Shown here piece after piece: positions 25,521 through 36,921 of a stretch of DNA of 64,000 nucleotides. The translations under genes were made by a program, and so were the position numbers. Where the stretch lies: contig JAHNUO010000029.1 in NCBI GenBank assembly GCA_019787685.1, forward strand, positions 326,494 through 390,493, read 5' to 3'. Under the pieces are notes generated by a model. The model was not told the DNA's origin. It saw only the letters and a list, made by a program, of their open reading frames with translations, and searched no databases. Source of the DNA: Chiua virens. Lineage: Eukaryota; Basidiomycota; Agaricomycetes; Boletales; Boletaceae. Within the stretch, counting starts at the first letter, position 1; every line of letters starts with the position of its first letter.

Positions 25521-28219
25521 ATAGAAAAGTATATCTGCAGAGGGCCTAGCCTGTAGAGTACTTGAGTCACTGTAATATTAGAGTGGTAGCAGTAGCTACC
25601 TGTAGAGTACTTGAGTCACTAAAGAAAATGACTACTGTACTCTAGGTGCAATGTACCTATGGTTATGTAAGCATGTGGCTGTACTACCACAGCTCGAATG
25701 AGATTTACAACACTCCCCCTCAAGTGAGGTGTGGTAGTGAAGTAGAAATGGAAACTAAATAATAAATGGATATTAAAAAATACCTGTGTGTCTCCAAATC
25801 CACCTCCTATGGTGAATCCCTGAGTCTGTGGTAATGCAACTTTGTCGCAACATAGTGCACTCGAGCGGTTACCCGATATGGTAAGTTGTGGCTCGGCTAA
25901 TGCCTTCGTGGCTGGCTGATGTGTGCAATCGTCCGTCTCGATTCCCGGTGCATCCTGTTGCTCTTGGGTGAGTGTTGACCACCTCCCTGACTCCTTTAGG
26001 ATCTCTGTGACACTTTCAATGTGTCTGAATTGGTCTTGAAATGACCGTATTGCGAGGTGAGCATTCTTGTCTCCTCGTCTTTGGTTGACTCGTTTAGGTT
26101 GTGTTTTTAGTCGTCCTCAACGACGCGGTGGGTTTGGATGGTGGTGAGGTTGTTTGGAGTGCTTGGGTGGTCGCTTGGATGGTGCTGGTACGTCTGATTT
26201 GGTCTTGTCTTTATTCCATTTGAACTGACCTTCTTGTCCAGCTAGCAGACGTGTTTCGACTCAGTTTGAGTCGCAGTGTCCTCTGCTCGTTGCGCCATCG
26301 ATTGGGGACCCTTTCCCATCATATCCGAGTTGGTTTGACGTGTTTCGACACTGTGTTTCACCTTCAACATCTCCCAATATTGCCTTGACCTCCTCTTGGC
26401 CTCCCAGGCCATTATCTCAAAGTAGCGGCTTCGTTTCGATGAAGCGCTCAGTTCTATCAGTGTGGGCACTTTCCTTTATGCCCTGGCCATCGTCTCCAAT
26501 GATATGGCAATCCCAATTGCCCTCATCATCGACCAACTCGACCTCCTTGTCCCTATGGCCTCCTGGGGGAAGCTTTCGACATAGCGCTTTCGTTTCGACG
26601 ACGGGTTGGTCGCAGCTGTTACTGGGGTGTGTCCAGTCATATTCGAGTTGATTCGAACTGTTTTGGCACTGCACTTCGCGCTTGATCTCGTTCAACTTCG
26701 ATTCCACCCTCTTTGGACCTCCTGGCCCTTCAACTCGACTTGACAACTTCGTTTCGATGCCGGATGCTATCGTCTCACATTCAGGGTGATCTGGGCCGTC
26801 CCTGGGACCATCTTGTGAGTGCGCTTCGCTTGTAGCATGCACTTTATCCTCTGACTTGCCCGTTTCACCTCTAGCCCCTCCTGGCTCTGGATTTTGATGT
26901 AGCATCTTCGTTCTCTCGAAGCGCTCGTCTCTGTCACTCCTAGGGCATTCCATAGGACTTGGGTAAGTCTCTCCTGCAGCTGGTTTGCCACCTGGGCCGT
27001 CTGGAGGTCTTGGGCTTCCTCTAAGTGAGTTCTCCCCCTCCTTCTGTTTTGACCATTCTTTGACGCGCTCTGTCGCCTCCAACAGTTCTTCTGGCCTGTT
27101 CCTAGTGCTCTCAACGCGTCCTGATGCTGGCGATGCATCCGCTTTGGGTCCGGTGCCCTGAGCTACACTGGTCGTCGACATCCGTCTCCCCTCCTCAAGC
27201 TTGGAGCTCTGGAGATCACTCATCACAACTCGTGCTTGGTCCAGGAGCCTATCCTTTGGTAGGGCTAGGTCTTGGTGACTTTTAGGTGAGTCCCCATCAA
27301 CCATTCTGTCGTACTGATCGTTTTCTTTGTCAGTCGGCTTCGATTGCTCATATGGCATCTCGCCTGGACTCTGCCCCTTGATCAACGCCGTCTGCGGGTT
27401 CTCGACACTCTCCAGTTCTTCTGGAGGGTTCCCAGCATTCCCTGGTCGACTCTCGTTATCTCCGTCATCAGCCATTATCAATTGTCCGTGCATCATCGCG
27501 CTCGGGCTCTCTCCCTCAATCGATGTCGTTTGTGACGTTCTGTGGGTCTCCACCTCATTCTGTGCACCTGTACACCTCTCCTCAACATTCCCATTGATGT
27601 CCAAGTCTGCGTCTGTGCCTGTGACACTCTCAGCTTGCTCAATTTCGCATCCACTCCCCTTATAGGGGGTTTCTGACTCCTTTTCGGACCTTTTGCACTT
27701 GTTTGCGGCTTCGGTGGCTGCGTGTGCTGTCTCATAGAGTACTGTAGGGCTTCCAAATTGATTTATTAGGTAGTTGTAGATGTTGTGTGCCGTCGTAAGG
27801 TGAAGTATTTCTCCGAGAATTGAATTAGGGATTTCCGAAGTCAAAATGAACTTTGTTATGGTTTCAGGTCGTCGGTTAGGGTTCATGATGGTTCCCGCTA
27901 GGTATTCTGAGAGACCATCTTCATGAATTACTTGAATAATGGTTTCATGCCATTCTGACCAATTACTACGATTCATTTTGAGAGTAGGCACCTCGAACTC
28001 CATTGGGTAGGACTTTCTCGGGACTTGGTAGCTTGAGTGACTATGAGCTGCTAGGCATGAGCAGGGCTCATAACCTATAGAAAAGTATATCTGCAGAGGG
28101 CCTAGCCTGTAGAGTACTTGAGTCACTAAAGAAATGGACTACTGTACTCTAGGTGCGATGTACCTATGATTATGTAAGCATGTGGCTGTACTACCACAGC
28201 TTGAATGAGATTTACAACA
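25521..28219 (-). mobile_element. Non-autonomous copia-like LTR retrotransposon
   Basis: A 2.7-kb element in minus orientation with target duplication AATAT at 25516-25520 and 28220-28224. Its LTRs are 28076-28219 (5', 144 bp) and 25521-25712 (3', 192 bp; longer because of an internal duplication of CCTGTAGAGTACTTGAGTCA). Read on the minus strand they begin TGTTGTAAATCTCATTC. After the 5' LTR comes GGTTATGAGCCC, close to the tRNA-primer site of many copia elements, and before the 3' LTR a polypurine tract (TTGAGGGGGAG at 25713-25723). It encodes a gag-like ORF but no protease, integrase, reverse transcriptase or RNase H, so it would need an autonomous copia partner for movement. Confidence 0.85.
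26417..28003 (-). CDS. Gag-like repetitive ORF of the non-autonomous element
   Basis: The open frame reaches back to 28126 inside the LTR; I prefer the ATG at 28003 (MEFEVPTLKMNRSNWSEWHE), just after the primer site, which gives about 528 residues. The first 110 residues resemble the copia Gag N-terminus (NRSNWSEWHETIIQVIHEDG...LGEILHLTTAHNIYNYLINQ...SPTVLYETAHAA). The rest is a hydrophilic, Glu/Pro/Ser-rich tail made of degenerate repeats of about 45-55 residues (TTSIEGESPSAMMHGQ / TALIKGQSPGEMPYEQ; ERFERTKMLHQNPEPGG / GIETKLSSRVEGPGG / VVETKALCRKLPPGG / RFIETKPLL). It ends at 26417; similar repeats continue in other frames to about 26240, and GRWSTLTQEQQDAPGIETDD at about 25985-25926 looks like a further conserved segment cut off by stops. 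No zinc knuckle is seen. Confidence 0.6.
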   Translation of the reverse strand: MEFEVPTLKMNRSNWSEWHETIIQVIHEDGLSEYLAGTIMNPNRRPETITKFILTSEIPNSILGEILHLTTAHNIYNYLINQFGSPTVLYETAHAATEAANKCKRSEKESETPYKGSGCEIEQAESVTGTDADLDINGNVEERCTGAQNEVETHRTSQTTSIEGESPSAMMHGQLIMADDGDNESRPGNAGNPPEELESVENPQTALIKGQSPGEMPYEQSKPTDKENDQYDRMVDGDSPKSHQDLALPKDRLLDQARVVMSDLQSSKLEEGRRMSTTSVAQGTGPKADASPASGRVESTRNRPEELLEATERVKEWSKQKEGENSLRGSPRPPDGPGGKPAAGETYPSPMECPRSDRDERFERTKMLHQNPEPGGARGETGKSEDKVHATSEAHSQDGPRDGPDHPECETIASGIETKLSSRVEGPGGPKRVESKLNEIKREVQCQNSSNQLEYDWTHPSNSCDQPVVETKALCRKLPPGGHRDKEVELVDDEGNWDCHIIGDDGQGIKESAHTDRTERFIETKPLL

Positions 28220-29168
28220 AATATATGATTGAATACATTAACCCATGCCTTGCTATGGCCTAGAAACACTAACCCTTGACCACCCTAGACCATGCTCCCC
28301 CATGCTACCTCACCTCAGGCCTACCCTCATATCCATTCCCCCTCATGTCTATGATACAATTACATTCCATGGCTATGTATTCTAGATCCATATACCCTAT
28401 ACCCATTCAAACCCTTGTCCAATAGCATAGCATATCTGTAGATTTAGCTTATACCCATACAAACAGTAGAATAGTATAAAAGGGACATCCCCAACTCACT
28501 GAAGGACCCAGTCTTGTCCTTCTGGAGTTTCCCCAAGCCTCTCTAGTCACACAGACTCGCTTTCATTGTCCTTCCAGCAAATAACTTAAGCCTGTAAAGG
28601 TTTGGTTGTTTCACACTGCTTCCGCCTGGCATCTTAATGAGAGAAGCTACCTGATGAGCCGCAACCCAACCCGCACAGCCAAACATGCCGTTTTCCACAG
28701 ATCAGCCAGAAGAAGTCTTCGTGACCCCAGCCGAAGTATCCATACTACCCATCACCTGTCAAATCCGAATCCCTATCTGAATCATTGTCCATTTCTGTAT
28801 CACCCTTCACTTCAAGTATGCTATCCACATTGTCAATCTTTCAGCCATCACATGCCCGTTTTCATTTATGCACCCCAGCAGTTTTCCCACAGCCACCTCC
28901 ACCTTCATCTGTACAGCCACCACTGCCTGCTCTCGTACAACCACCACAGCCATTCCTCACGCAACCACCACCAGCTCCATCTGTGATCATGTCATCTCTT
29001 TCCACCATGAATACCATTAATTTGAAGGGCATCAGTGCAATGCCATCACCAATCTTTGAAAGCGCTGACATTTAATGGTGAAACATCCGAGCTGCATCAG
29101 TTTTTCGAACTCTTCAAGGATTATGCAGATGTGAGCACCCTTTCCAATGCAGAAAAATGCAAGTTCGT

Positions 29169-29880
29169 TGTAGGAGTTAGATACTCCCTACGGTTGTAGA
29201 ATACATTTTCCTCGCTCTTCATCATGTCATATCATCTCCCGTCTCATCCGCCATCGACTTCATGCCAGCCCGGTTTCATTCCTAGCATTTACAGATCATC
29301 CGAATCCAATCCGAGTCCAATCCGAGTCAACGCGATCCAATCCGGTTCTTTCGTACGTATTCCGCTTCATCCGATTTGACTTGTTCTACTCGATTTGGCC
29401 TTATTAAGGTCATTACTATCCTAACACCTTTCCTTTCTTTGTCATCTACAAGGTTTGACACCCCTTCTTTCCATACTCACCCTACGTCAATCCTGTACAC
29501 TTACTTAGGGTCAGATTACCTTTAACAGTCCTGGGTTATGCCCAGGACTATAAAACCATGTTTCTAACAGAAAAATATTGTCTTTCTGTGTTCAGGAGAT
29601 CTCCTGTTTACTCTCCCGTGCGTGAGTGAGCTGGATAGTTTCTCTTTTACCTCGTCCTATCGTTCCTCGGCGTCTCATCTACTCGAATCAATACTCTCAT
29701 CACCTTGCCTCCACCCGGATACTTTTACATCAACTGCTTTTCATTCCGGATTGTCCAGCAGCCTCTAGGACTCTTAGACAAACCTGAATCCATCATCCCT
29801 TCAAACATAACCCCCCTTGGGACGAACCTATCGCCCCACCTTTCTTCTTATCACCTATTATTACTTTTCTACATCATTAT
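29169..29880 (+). mobile_element. LTR inserted in the second gag relic
   Basis: Begins TGTAGGAGTTAGATACTCCC and splits the Gag segment at 29168; the Gag frame resumes at about 29888. It carries GGACTATAAAACCATG (about 29547) as a promoter-like box. A related but reversed LTR ends at 38805 (complement TGTAGGGAATAGGTATTCCC). Right border approximate; no clear target duplication. Confidence 0.65.
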
Positions 29881-30859
29881 TTGCTACATTGATAAAATGA
29901 CCAAGCATTTTTGGGTTATGCTCACAGGATACAAAAGTCATGACTATGATATATTCAAGAAGAGCATCCTTGAGCAGTACCCCGGTGCAGACAAGGGCAT
30001 CAAGTACATATACTTGTCGTGACCTTGAACTAGCTGTTGCCGCCCCTTCCAATGATGACATCTCGACTGAAACCGAGTTACAGCAATACTATCACCACTT
30101 CCGTCCCATCGCTGTCTGGCTTGTTGATCAGAAGAAGATCCCTGCCAATGAACAGGATCACTATTTTTGGACTGGATTGCTGCTTTCTGTCTGCCGTGCT
30201 ATCAACTGACGCCTCGAGTTGAAAGACTCACAGTATTCTCACAATGAACCAACCCACTACAAGAAAGTGATGGAGGCTGGATGTTTTGTACTGTCTGATG
30301 ATGCATTTGATGCAGACCTCAACAACCCGATAGCCACATGTATGAAGTTCCTGTGTGATGGACAAGGCAGCTCAGCTGATAAGAAGGATCAGTCATGAAC
30401 AAGTCAAATCACACAGATCAAAGACTCTGATAACAAATCAGATAATGAAAATAATTGCAAGAAAGAAGCCCCTCATGATGTACAGACCAAGCAAGTCACA
30501 TTTGATTCAAGCGTGATATCCAAGGCGCATATAGATGAAGTCGAAGAGATTGGCTGAAAGCTACATATGCTCAACTTAGTGGACATTTCCTACTCAGCTC
30601 TCTACACTCACCTTGCATGCCTTGCTCCAGCCATGGCACAGGCCTGGGCTTTCCTATCTTCCTATCAGTCACAGACCCTGTACCAAAGTTACCCACAAAG
30701 CACTACCGTTGCCAACTCCTCATGTTATACGTGTGGCGGAGGCCATTTTCTTTGTGATTGCATATGTGTACTTGAGTATATCTGAGCAGGCCACATTATC
30801 TACAAAAACAGCTATCTCAACTCTCCCGATGGAGGATGTATCAAATGTCATGCGACAAC

Positions 30860-31263
30860 TGTTATGATCTCGACATTTTCACCCTTAACACTGGATACTA
30901 CCTTCAATCTTTTCTAGATGCTATTACCGCATCCTATGCCTCATGTCAAGGCTGTCCAAAGGATCATATCCAATTGGCTGCCACACTAACACAGCCCTTA
31001 TCATGCCTCATGTCCTTATCTTTCATTTCCGAACTCATCATGACTCACACCTGCCAGATACCTGTGCAGGGCTATGCTTATCTATGACTCATTCTGACTC
31101 ACTTTGTTATCGTCCAATAGTATCTCTCTGTAGTTTAGAACTCAGATTCGTACTCCGACATCCATGTAGTATATAAACCCCATGAATTGAAGCCAGAGGA
31201 CTCTAACAAAGTTCTCTTGGAGTTTTTGCCTCTTTGACTGAACATCCCCTCTCACCCTTTTCA
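30860..31263 (+). mobile_element. Solo LTR, 404 bp, duplication ACAAC
   Basis: Starts TGTTATGATCTCGACATTTT, ends CTCACCCTTTTCA, flanked by ACAAC at 30855-30859 and 31264-31268. Member of the most abundant LTR family here (others at 35015, 36922, 52607, 56665). Contains GTATATAAACCCCATGAATT and CTCTAACAAAGTTCTCTTGG. Confidence 0.93.
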
Positions 31264-32205
31264 ACAACCAATTTATTCAAGGATACAATTGACAAATACT
31301 ATCAAAACCATGCAATCCTACCTGCTCACACTCCATCCAAATTTGTCAGAGAATCCCCGCCACGTCTTCAGCAAGCTGCTACAAATATGTTTGTTGCACC
31401 AGAACCATCTGCAGTTCTCTTCAAATGCAACCACATCAAAGATGCTATCACAGACACCCTAGCATCCATCAAGGAAGTACCCAATGAGAAGGATGCTGGT
31501 GTTTTAGCCCTCATGAGATCCAAGGCACATGCAACTGCTCATACTGATACAGAAATCCCACCTGTGAAACCCGCTCGCTCAGCTAAACAAGCACTAGAGA
31601 CACCTGAACTGCCTGCTTTCATGCCTGCACAATCTGTACCTGTGTCCAGAGACTCTGCACCACTCAAGCACATTCCAGTGTATACATATGAATTGAAAGC
31701 CACATCCCCTGATGCTGCCAAATGGGTCTATGAATTACTTCATATGATGATTCCGAACCTTTTCATCATAGATTTATTAGCCATCAGCCCCGACTTGTGA
31801 AAGGAAGCAGTTGAATATTGCAAAACGCATCAGATTCCCACTCCATTGACAACCACAGTCACTACCTTGCCACCAGTCCAGATTGAGCATGCCACACCCC
31901 TCCATGAAGTCAAAGTCATTTTAAATGGAAAAATTGATGAACTTGCACTACTTGATGAAGGATCTGAAATTGTAGTCATCTGCCAGGACGTTTGGGAGCA
32001 TCTCGAAATGCCAATCTTGAATCACACAGGAATGACAATGCAAACAGCAAATGGCGACTTGCAACCAATGATGGAATGTATTGAGATGTTGGAAATTACA
32101 GTTGATGGTCTCAAGACCTGGGCTCATGCATATGTTGAATGCCCCTTATTGCCTCCTTCTCGGCCACCCATGGCAGCACCTTGTCTGCCTACAAAAACAT
32201 GAAAC

Positions 32206-32924
32206 TGTTACAATTTCTTTCTTTCCTTTGTCTTGTACTACTTCACTACACTCGATACCTAGGTATCCTTGTACATTCATCCGTACACTTTGTTTCTGTT
32301 CTTTGCTTCATTATGTAACTCCACACCAGCCTTACCTGAGTGCTTACTCTTTTCTTTCTTGTCATTGTCCAATGGCATCGCTCTTACTCATTTGCTTCTC
32401 GTCATCATCTGATGGCTTTGCATTTGTCATTTCACTCTCATCATTGTTCACTGCCATCGCATCGTACAATTCCTCCTTTTGGGCCTTCTTCCCTTCTACT
32501 CTTCTGCCCACCCCATTTTAGCTACTTGGTCCGTGCACACTTTCGTAGTATAAATACCTTGTAGCGATACTCCTGTACTCCAGTCTTGATCTCCACAATC
32601 TAGCTAAGTATCACTGCTCCACTCAGACTTCTTCCTTGTGACCCCTCAACCCTTGGACTTCAATAAATCCTCACTTGAACACTCGGACTCATCACAGTCA
32701 ACCCTCGACCCTTGACCATCCCTTGGGTATAGATTCCCAACCGGACAATTCTCAGCAACAACTGAGTTTTCACTCGACTCTCTGGTAGCAATCTGCTAAC
32801 CAGAAACCCTTGTTCAACTCTTCAGTGCACCACATATCAAGTGGTGGTTGTTTGAGTTATCGTAGCCACTTGGTACTTAGTGCTTTTGTGGCTACGCTAG
32901 GTCCTACCCGGAACTACCATAACA
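32206..32924 (+). mobile_element. 5' LTR of a third gypsy element, 719 bp
   Basis: Starts TGTTACAATTTCTTTCTTTC and ends GGAACTACCATAACA. The reverse complement is present at 23948-24674, and the final 70 bp recur at about 61801-61866. A gag-protease frame follows it, as expected for a 5' LTR. GTATAAATACC near 32548 is the likely TATA box. Confidence 0.88.
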
Positions 32925-33044
32925 TAAGATCAAGACTCTTTGTACAGCCTGCCCTTGCACAGTCAGATGCCCACTATATCTTCGGGACGCCCCACACGTC
33001 CTTCCCTCACCTCTGGCTAGAGACCCTGGTCAACCCAACCCCTG

Positions 33045-34600
33045 ATGTCGGACCTATCTGACGATAACCCTGAACCCACAACCCGCTTTCCTGAACCCCA
33101 GGACAGCGACCAGGACATCAACGTCCATGACTCGGAAGATAAAACCCAGCAACTAGCTGACCATCTTCACCACTCACTTGAGCTTCCCACCCTTGCCTCC
33201 TTCACATCCCCAATGACCCCACGAAGGAACATTCCTGGACCAATGTCTATCACTCCTGTTGCCCACCACCTCAACCATTAGCAACATGTCTAACAAACCC
33301 ATTGAACTCCATCTTGGTAAACCCCATACCTTTGATGGCTCCTATGACCATGCCATACCCTGGCTCAATGATGTCACCACATACCTCTTTGTTAACAAAG
33401 ATGTGTACAACATGAACAACAAGAAGGTGGCCTTCGCCTTGTCATTCATGACCAAAGGCTCCATTCTCACTTGGGCTGACACGTTCTGCGCCAAGTCCCT
33501 GACCGCTCAGTCCTTCAGGACTTGGGCCAATTGGCAATCAGAGTTCCAAAAGGGCTTTGAACACCATGACACCAAGGGAGACGCAATCGCCTGGCTCTCC
33601 ACCACCCAAGCCACCAAGAGCAAGGACATCCCCTTGTACATCTTCTCCTTCCACACCAAAGTCATCACCACTGGCCTTACTGGCTCTAACTCAGTCCTTA
33701 TAAATTTCTTCACGGCAGGCCTTCCCCCGTCTCTCATGCAATGTATCCAAGGGATGGACACAGTCCCTACCACGATTGACAAGTGGTATACCCAAGCCAT
33801 CCATTTCAAAACCCAATGGGAACGTGCTGATGAAATCACTTGTCACAACAAGAAACCTGCCACTGCCATTGTTTTCCACAATGACCCCCCTCACAAGAAG
33901 GAGTGAGACCCTGATGCCATGGACGTGGACGCCATCCACATTCCAAAGATGACTGAAGCAGAGCATAAGCGATGCTTTGACAACAACCTTTGCTTCCACT
34001 GTTACAAACCTGGACATTGTATGTTCAATTGCACAGCATTCTCGACCAAAACCCTTGTCACGTTCTTCTCCAAGAAGGTCTGCAAGACCAACCCCAACCC
34101 AGAACCAGTTCCCCCATTAATAGAGGTGGAGGAGGATGAGGAGGATGCCATGAGTGTCAACAAGGTGACCACTCCAGTCATGGGTTTTTAAGGAGGAAGA
34201 CCAGATGCCAGTATCTTCCCATTCTTGTATCCATGTACTTGTAGCTGAGCTTTCGTCCCATCTATGCAAATCCCTGTTAGATTGAATGCTACCTGTACTT
34301 CCAAAGATGTCAACACCCGAGCTCTAATCAATTCTGGAGCAGGGATCAACTGTATCAACTGGCATTCCGTCCAGAAGAACAAATTCCTCAAGGATCACCT
34401 TCCGAAATCCATCCTGGTTAGGAACATTGATTCCACCTCAAACAAAAATGGTGACATCAAATTCACCACCACCCTCTGGATTGCTCTTGGTGGAGTACTC
34501 CAATGCATCAAATTTCACATTATCCACTGTGGATCGGAAAATGTCATTCTTGGTCTCCTGATTCTTAGGTGTGTGTGGTGTTCTTTGAATTTTCATCAAA
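33045..34600 (+). pseudogene. Third gypsy element: gag and protease relic
   Basis: Begins at ATG 33045 (MSDLSDDNPEPTTRFPEPQD) 120 bp after its LTR. A frameshift near 33270 leads to the capsid (IELHLGKPHTFDGSYDHAIP ... FALSFMTKGSILTWADTF), the retrotransposon Gag fold of Ty3/gypsy. After an in-frame TGA at 33904 the same frame continues into the zinc knuckle CFHCYKPGHCMFNC (33993). A shifted frame then gives the protease (TRALINSGAGINCINWHSVQ at 34316; Asn replaces the catalytic Asp of DSGA) and GSENVILGLLILR. Homology ends at about 34570; no reverse transcriptase follows, so the element is truncated. Confidence 0.82.
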
Positions 34601-36921
34601 AATGATGTCATTTTGTAAAAGATGGGAGGAATCAGCATTCCTGTTGTATTTCCACATATGTACAAATTGTATATGTTTGTGCTACTCTGGATTTCTATGT
34701 TGTAGGTTTTACCAATGCAGCAAACTTTCAAATACCAACATGGCAAGCACCAGTCACTCAGGGGCCATTGATTACTTAAACAAAGAATGAGGTCCCAGTT
34801 AAAAATGGGATTTTGTGGATTCCAAGCACAAAGGTCATCTAACCAATTTTCTCTGTCTGCCTTGCCAAGTGAAGGGTCTGAGTCATCTGGGTCCAAGTCA
34901 GATGTTGCCCTCAGGGCTTTTTTAGCATACTCTGCAATGATCTGCTTGAGCTTGTCCATTGTCCTGTGGAGAATGGCATCCAAGGAATCTGTGGAGCACT
35001 TAGAATACAGAGACTGTTATGATCTCAACCTTTTCCCCCTTATCACTGGACATTACCTTCAATCTTTTCTAGATGCTATTATAGTATCCTATGTCTCCTG
35101 CCAAGTCTGTCCAAAGGATCGTATCCGATTGGCTGCCACATTAACACAGCATATTCTCACACTGTCACTTCTCATGACTTGTTTCACACACATGTATTCC
35201 CATGTTACTCATCATGACTCAGAACCCGCCAGATACCTGTGCAGGGCTATGCCTTATCTATGACTCATACTTTGTTATTGTCCAATAGGATTCATCTGTA
35301 GTTAGAACTCAGATTAGAACTCCGACATCCATGTAGTATATGTATAAACCCCATGAATTAAAGCCAGAGGACTCTAACAAAGTTCTCTTGGAGTTTTTGC
35401 CTCTTTCCTAGACATTCCACATCCTCTCTCATAAGTCATTCTCTTAACAGTCTAGCCTTGTTCTAGGTTGTTTCAGAGACTGCCAGGGCCAAAGAAATCA
35501 GGGTTCACAGTCAGGATATTAGAATAAGGAAACTTACACCAGTGGCATATGCTGTGTGCAGGTCATTGGGGTGATCCATGTCAAGTTTTCTTTTTTGCCA
35601 AGACGGTATCAGATCTGTAGTTCAATGCTAGTGACTTTGATATAGGTAAAGTTGTCCCAGACAATGGTTCAGGTATGCTGGACTCTTTGAGGTTGGAATT
35701 CTGCCTCACAGAGGAATGGCCTTCCTATATAGATATTGCTTTGCAATGGCTGAGTCTAGGGACTATGATGCCAGTGGAGAGATGTAGTTGCTTTCCTGAA
35801 TTTTGATCTTGAGCACAGTGGCTGTTTGAGGGTGGTGCTTGACATATGCTTTGAGTTTCTTCAAAACATTTGCTTCAGATTAGAAAAAGGCAGTCTCCAG
35901 AAAGAAGTATTTGTGCTCAGTGGTGATTTTGCCTGGTCCAGCCAATGAGAAAATCTGCAAGCATACATTAGGCACATATCTATCATTACCACACAAAACA
36001 GAGGCAGTTGGGGCAGCCTCAACGAAAGTTGCATGAGGTCCTCGGGAGAGGGGAGTGGAGGTAAAGACATTGCTGAATCCACTGAGGAAGGGAACAATGA
36101 GAGATTTGTAAACATCATGGCTCATGGTCATGGTAAGTTGCCCAGGATCACTGAAATATGTTAGCCTGAAGGATGATAACAATCAGAATAGATCAGCTTA
36201 ATCCATTAGTTGCCTCACCTGGCATGAATTTTAATACTCTGAATTGTATCTCAATATAGATATACTTGCTAGAAATAATGTTCTCAAAAATCTATTGAAT
36301 GGGGGGATTATCAACTGAGAAAGGTGCATCAGGGTACACTGTCACACCAAGCTATATTCAGGTTGGATGTTTTCCTTGTGAGACAATCTTATTACACTTC
36401 ACTGTTTAGAACATGAGAAACAAGTGTTTGGTAGTCAGAAAATGTATTGTACCAAGATCTGGATGGTTGTCATAGTTCTGAAATAGCTCCATATCTGATC
36501 TCAAGTTGTGGATTGCACTTGTTTAGCAGCTAATGTCACAGCCATCACTGGCAATCCATGGCTCAAGCAAGTTGACTAGTATCTTGTCTAAGCCATCTGG
36601 GATCAGTGAATTGCATGAAGCTGAGGATAGAACCTGTGATGGTTTCATATAAATGTTTGGAGACCTGTCTTCCTTTCTTGGAAGGGTTGAGAAGAGCAGT
36701 TTAGCCCCAGGGCCAAAGAACTTCACCTATCCTCCCAGGAGCAAGCATGACTCAGACACTGAGTGACATCTGGAAGGTAACCTGAAAACCCTTTGGTGCC
36801 AGTCATGGCAACTGGGAGATCAACATAACAACTGAAAACCTAACCACCTTGAAGCTTGGGACCACCCAAAGATTGGGGCATGATTGTACAGTATGTCTTG
36901 CCATAACTTGAGGACTGTTGT
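34601..36921 (-). pseudogene. Unrecognised decayed gene, minus strand, broken by an LTR
   Basis: Minus-strand segments have coding character but no family I can name: 34983-34760 (LDAILHRTMDKLKQIIAEYA...DPSLGKADRENWLDDLCAWN), 36182-35880 (SSFRLTYFSDPGQLTMTMSH...GPHATFVEAAPTA), and 36726-36523 (MKFFGPGAKLLFSTLPRKED). They could be pieces of one gene or transposon interrupted by the solo LTR at 35015-35475, whose target duplication GAGAC proves that the flanks were once continuous. Shifts and stops between the segments show decay. Alternative: unrelated fragments. Confidence 0.35.
35015..35475 (+). mobile_element. Solo LTR, 461 bp, duplication GAGAC
   Basis: Starts TGTTATGATCTCAACCTTTT and ends CTAGGTTGTTTCA; GAGAC is at 35010-35014 and 35476-35480. 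Same family as 30860. Full-length copy that shows the complete 3' end of the family. Confidence 0.93.

Larger units (their letters stand above)
25348..28613 (+). mobile_element. 3' LTR of the chromovirus, split by a copia-like insertion
   Basis: Starts TGTTACAGTCACACAATATA directly after a polypurine tract and ends GGTTTGGTTGTTTCA at 28613. It matches the solo LTR at 43813-44430 on both sides of the insertion at 25521-28219; without the insertion it would be about 567 bp. A TATA-like GTATAAAAGGGACATC lies near 28474 and a CTTCTGGAGTTTCC block after it, the likely promoter and RNA start of the retroelement. Confidence 0.88.
28614..32205 (+). pseudogene. Second LTR-retrotransposon gag-protease relic
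   Basis: Pieces of one open unit can be followed through two insertions. Near 29070-29165, in shifted frame, NGETSELHQFFELFKDYADV is a Gag capsid-like segment; it is cut by an LTR at 29169 and resumes at 29890 (KMTKHFWVMLTGYKSHDYDI...SILEQYPGADKGIK). A zinc knuckle (CYTCGGGHFLCDC, 30724) and a second CIKCHA piece follow at about 30840; the solo LTR at 30860-31263 interrupts, and the frame resumes with NLFKDTIDKYYQNHAILPAH. At 31890-32150 a retroviral-type aspartic protease is visible (VILNGKIDELALLDEGSEIV, where DEGS stands for the usual DSGA). Many stops. It may use the LTR ending at 28613 as its 5' LTR, which would make two elements sharing one LTR. Confidence 0.7.

Noticed and set aside
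27327..27665. Plus-strand 112-residue frame
   Set aside because: Antisense shadow of the gag-like ORF, which has family features on the minus strand.
34438..34983. One continuous minus-strand gene of 181 residues
   Set aside because: Its C-terminal half is antisense to the gypsy protease (34440-34590), so only the upstream part has independent coding character.
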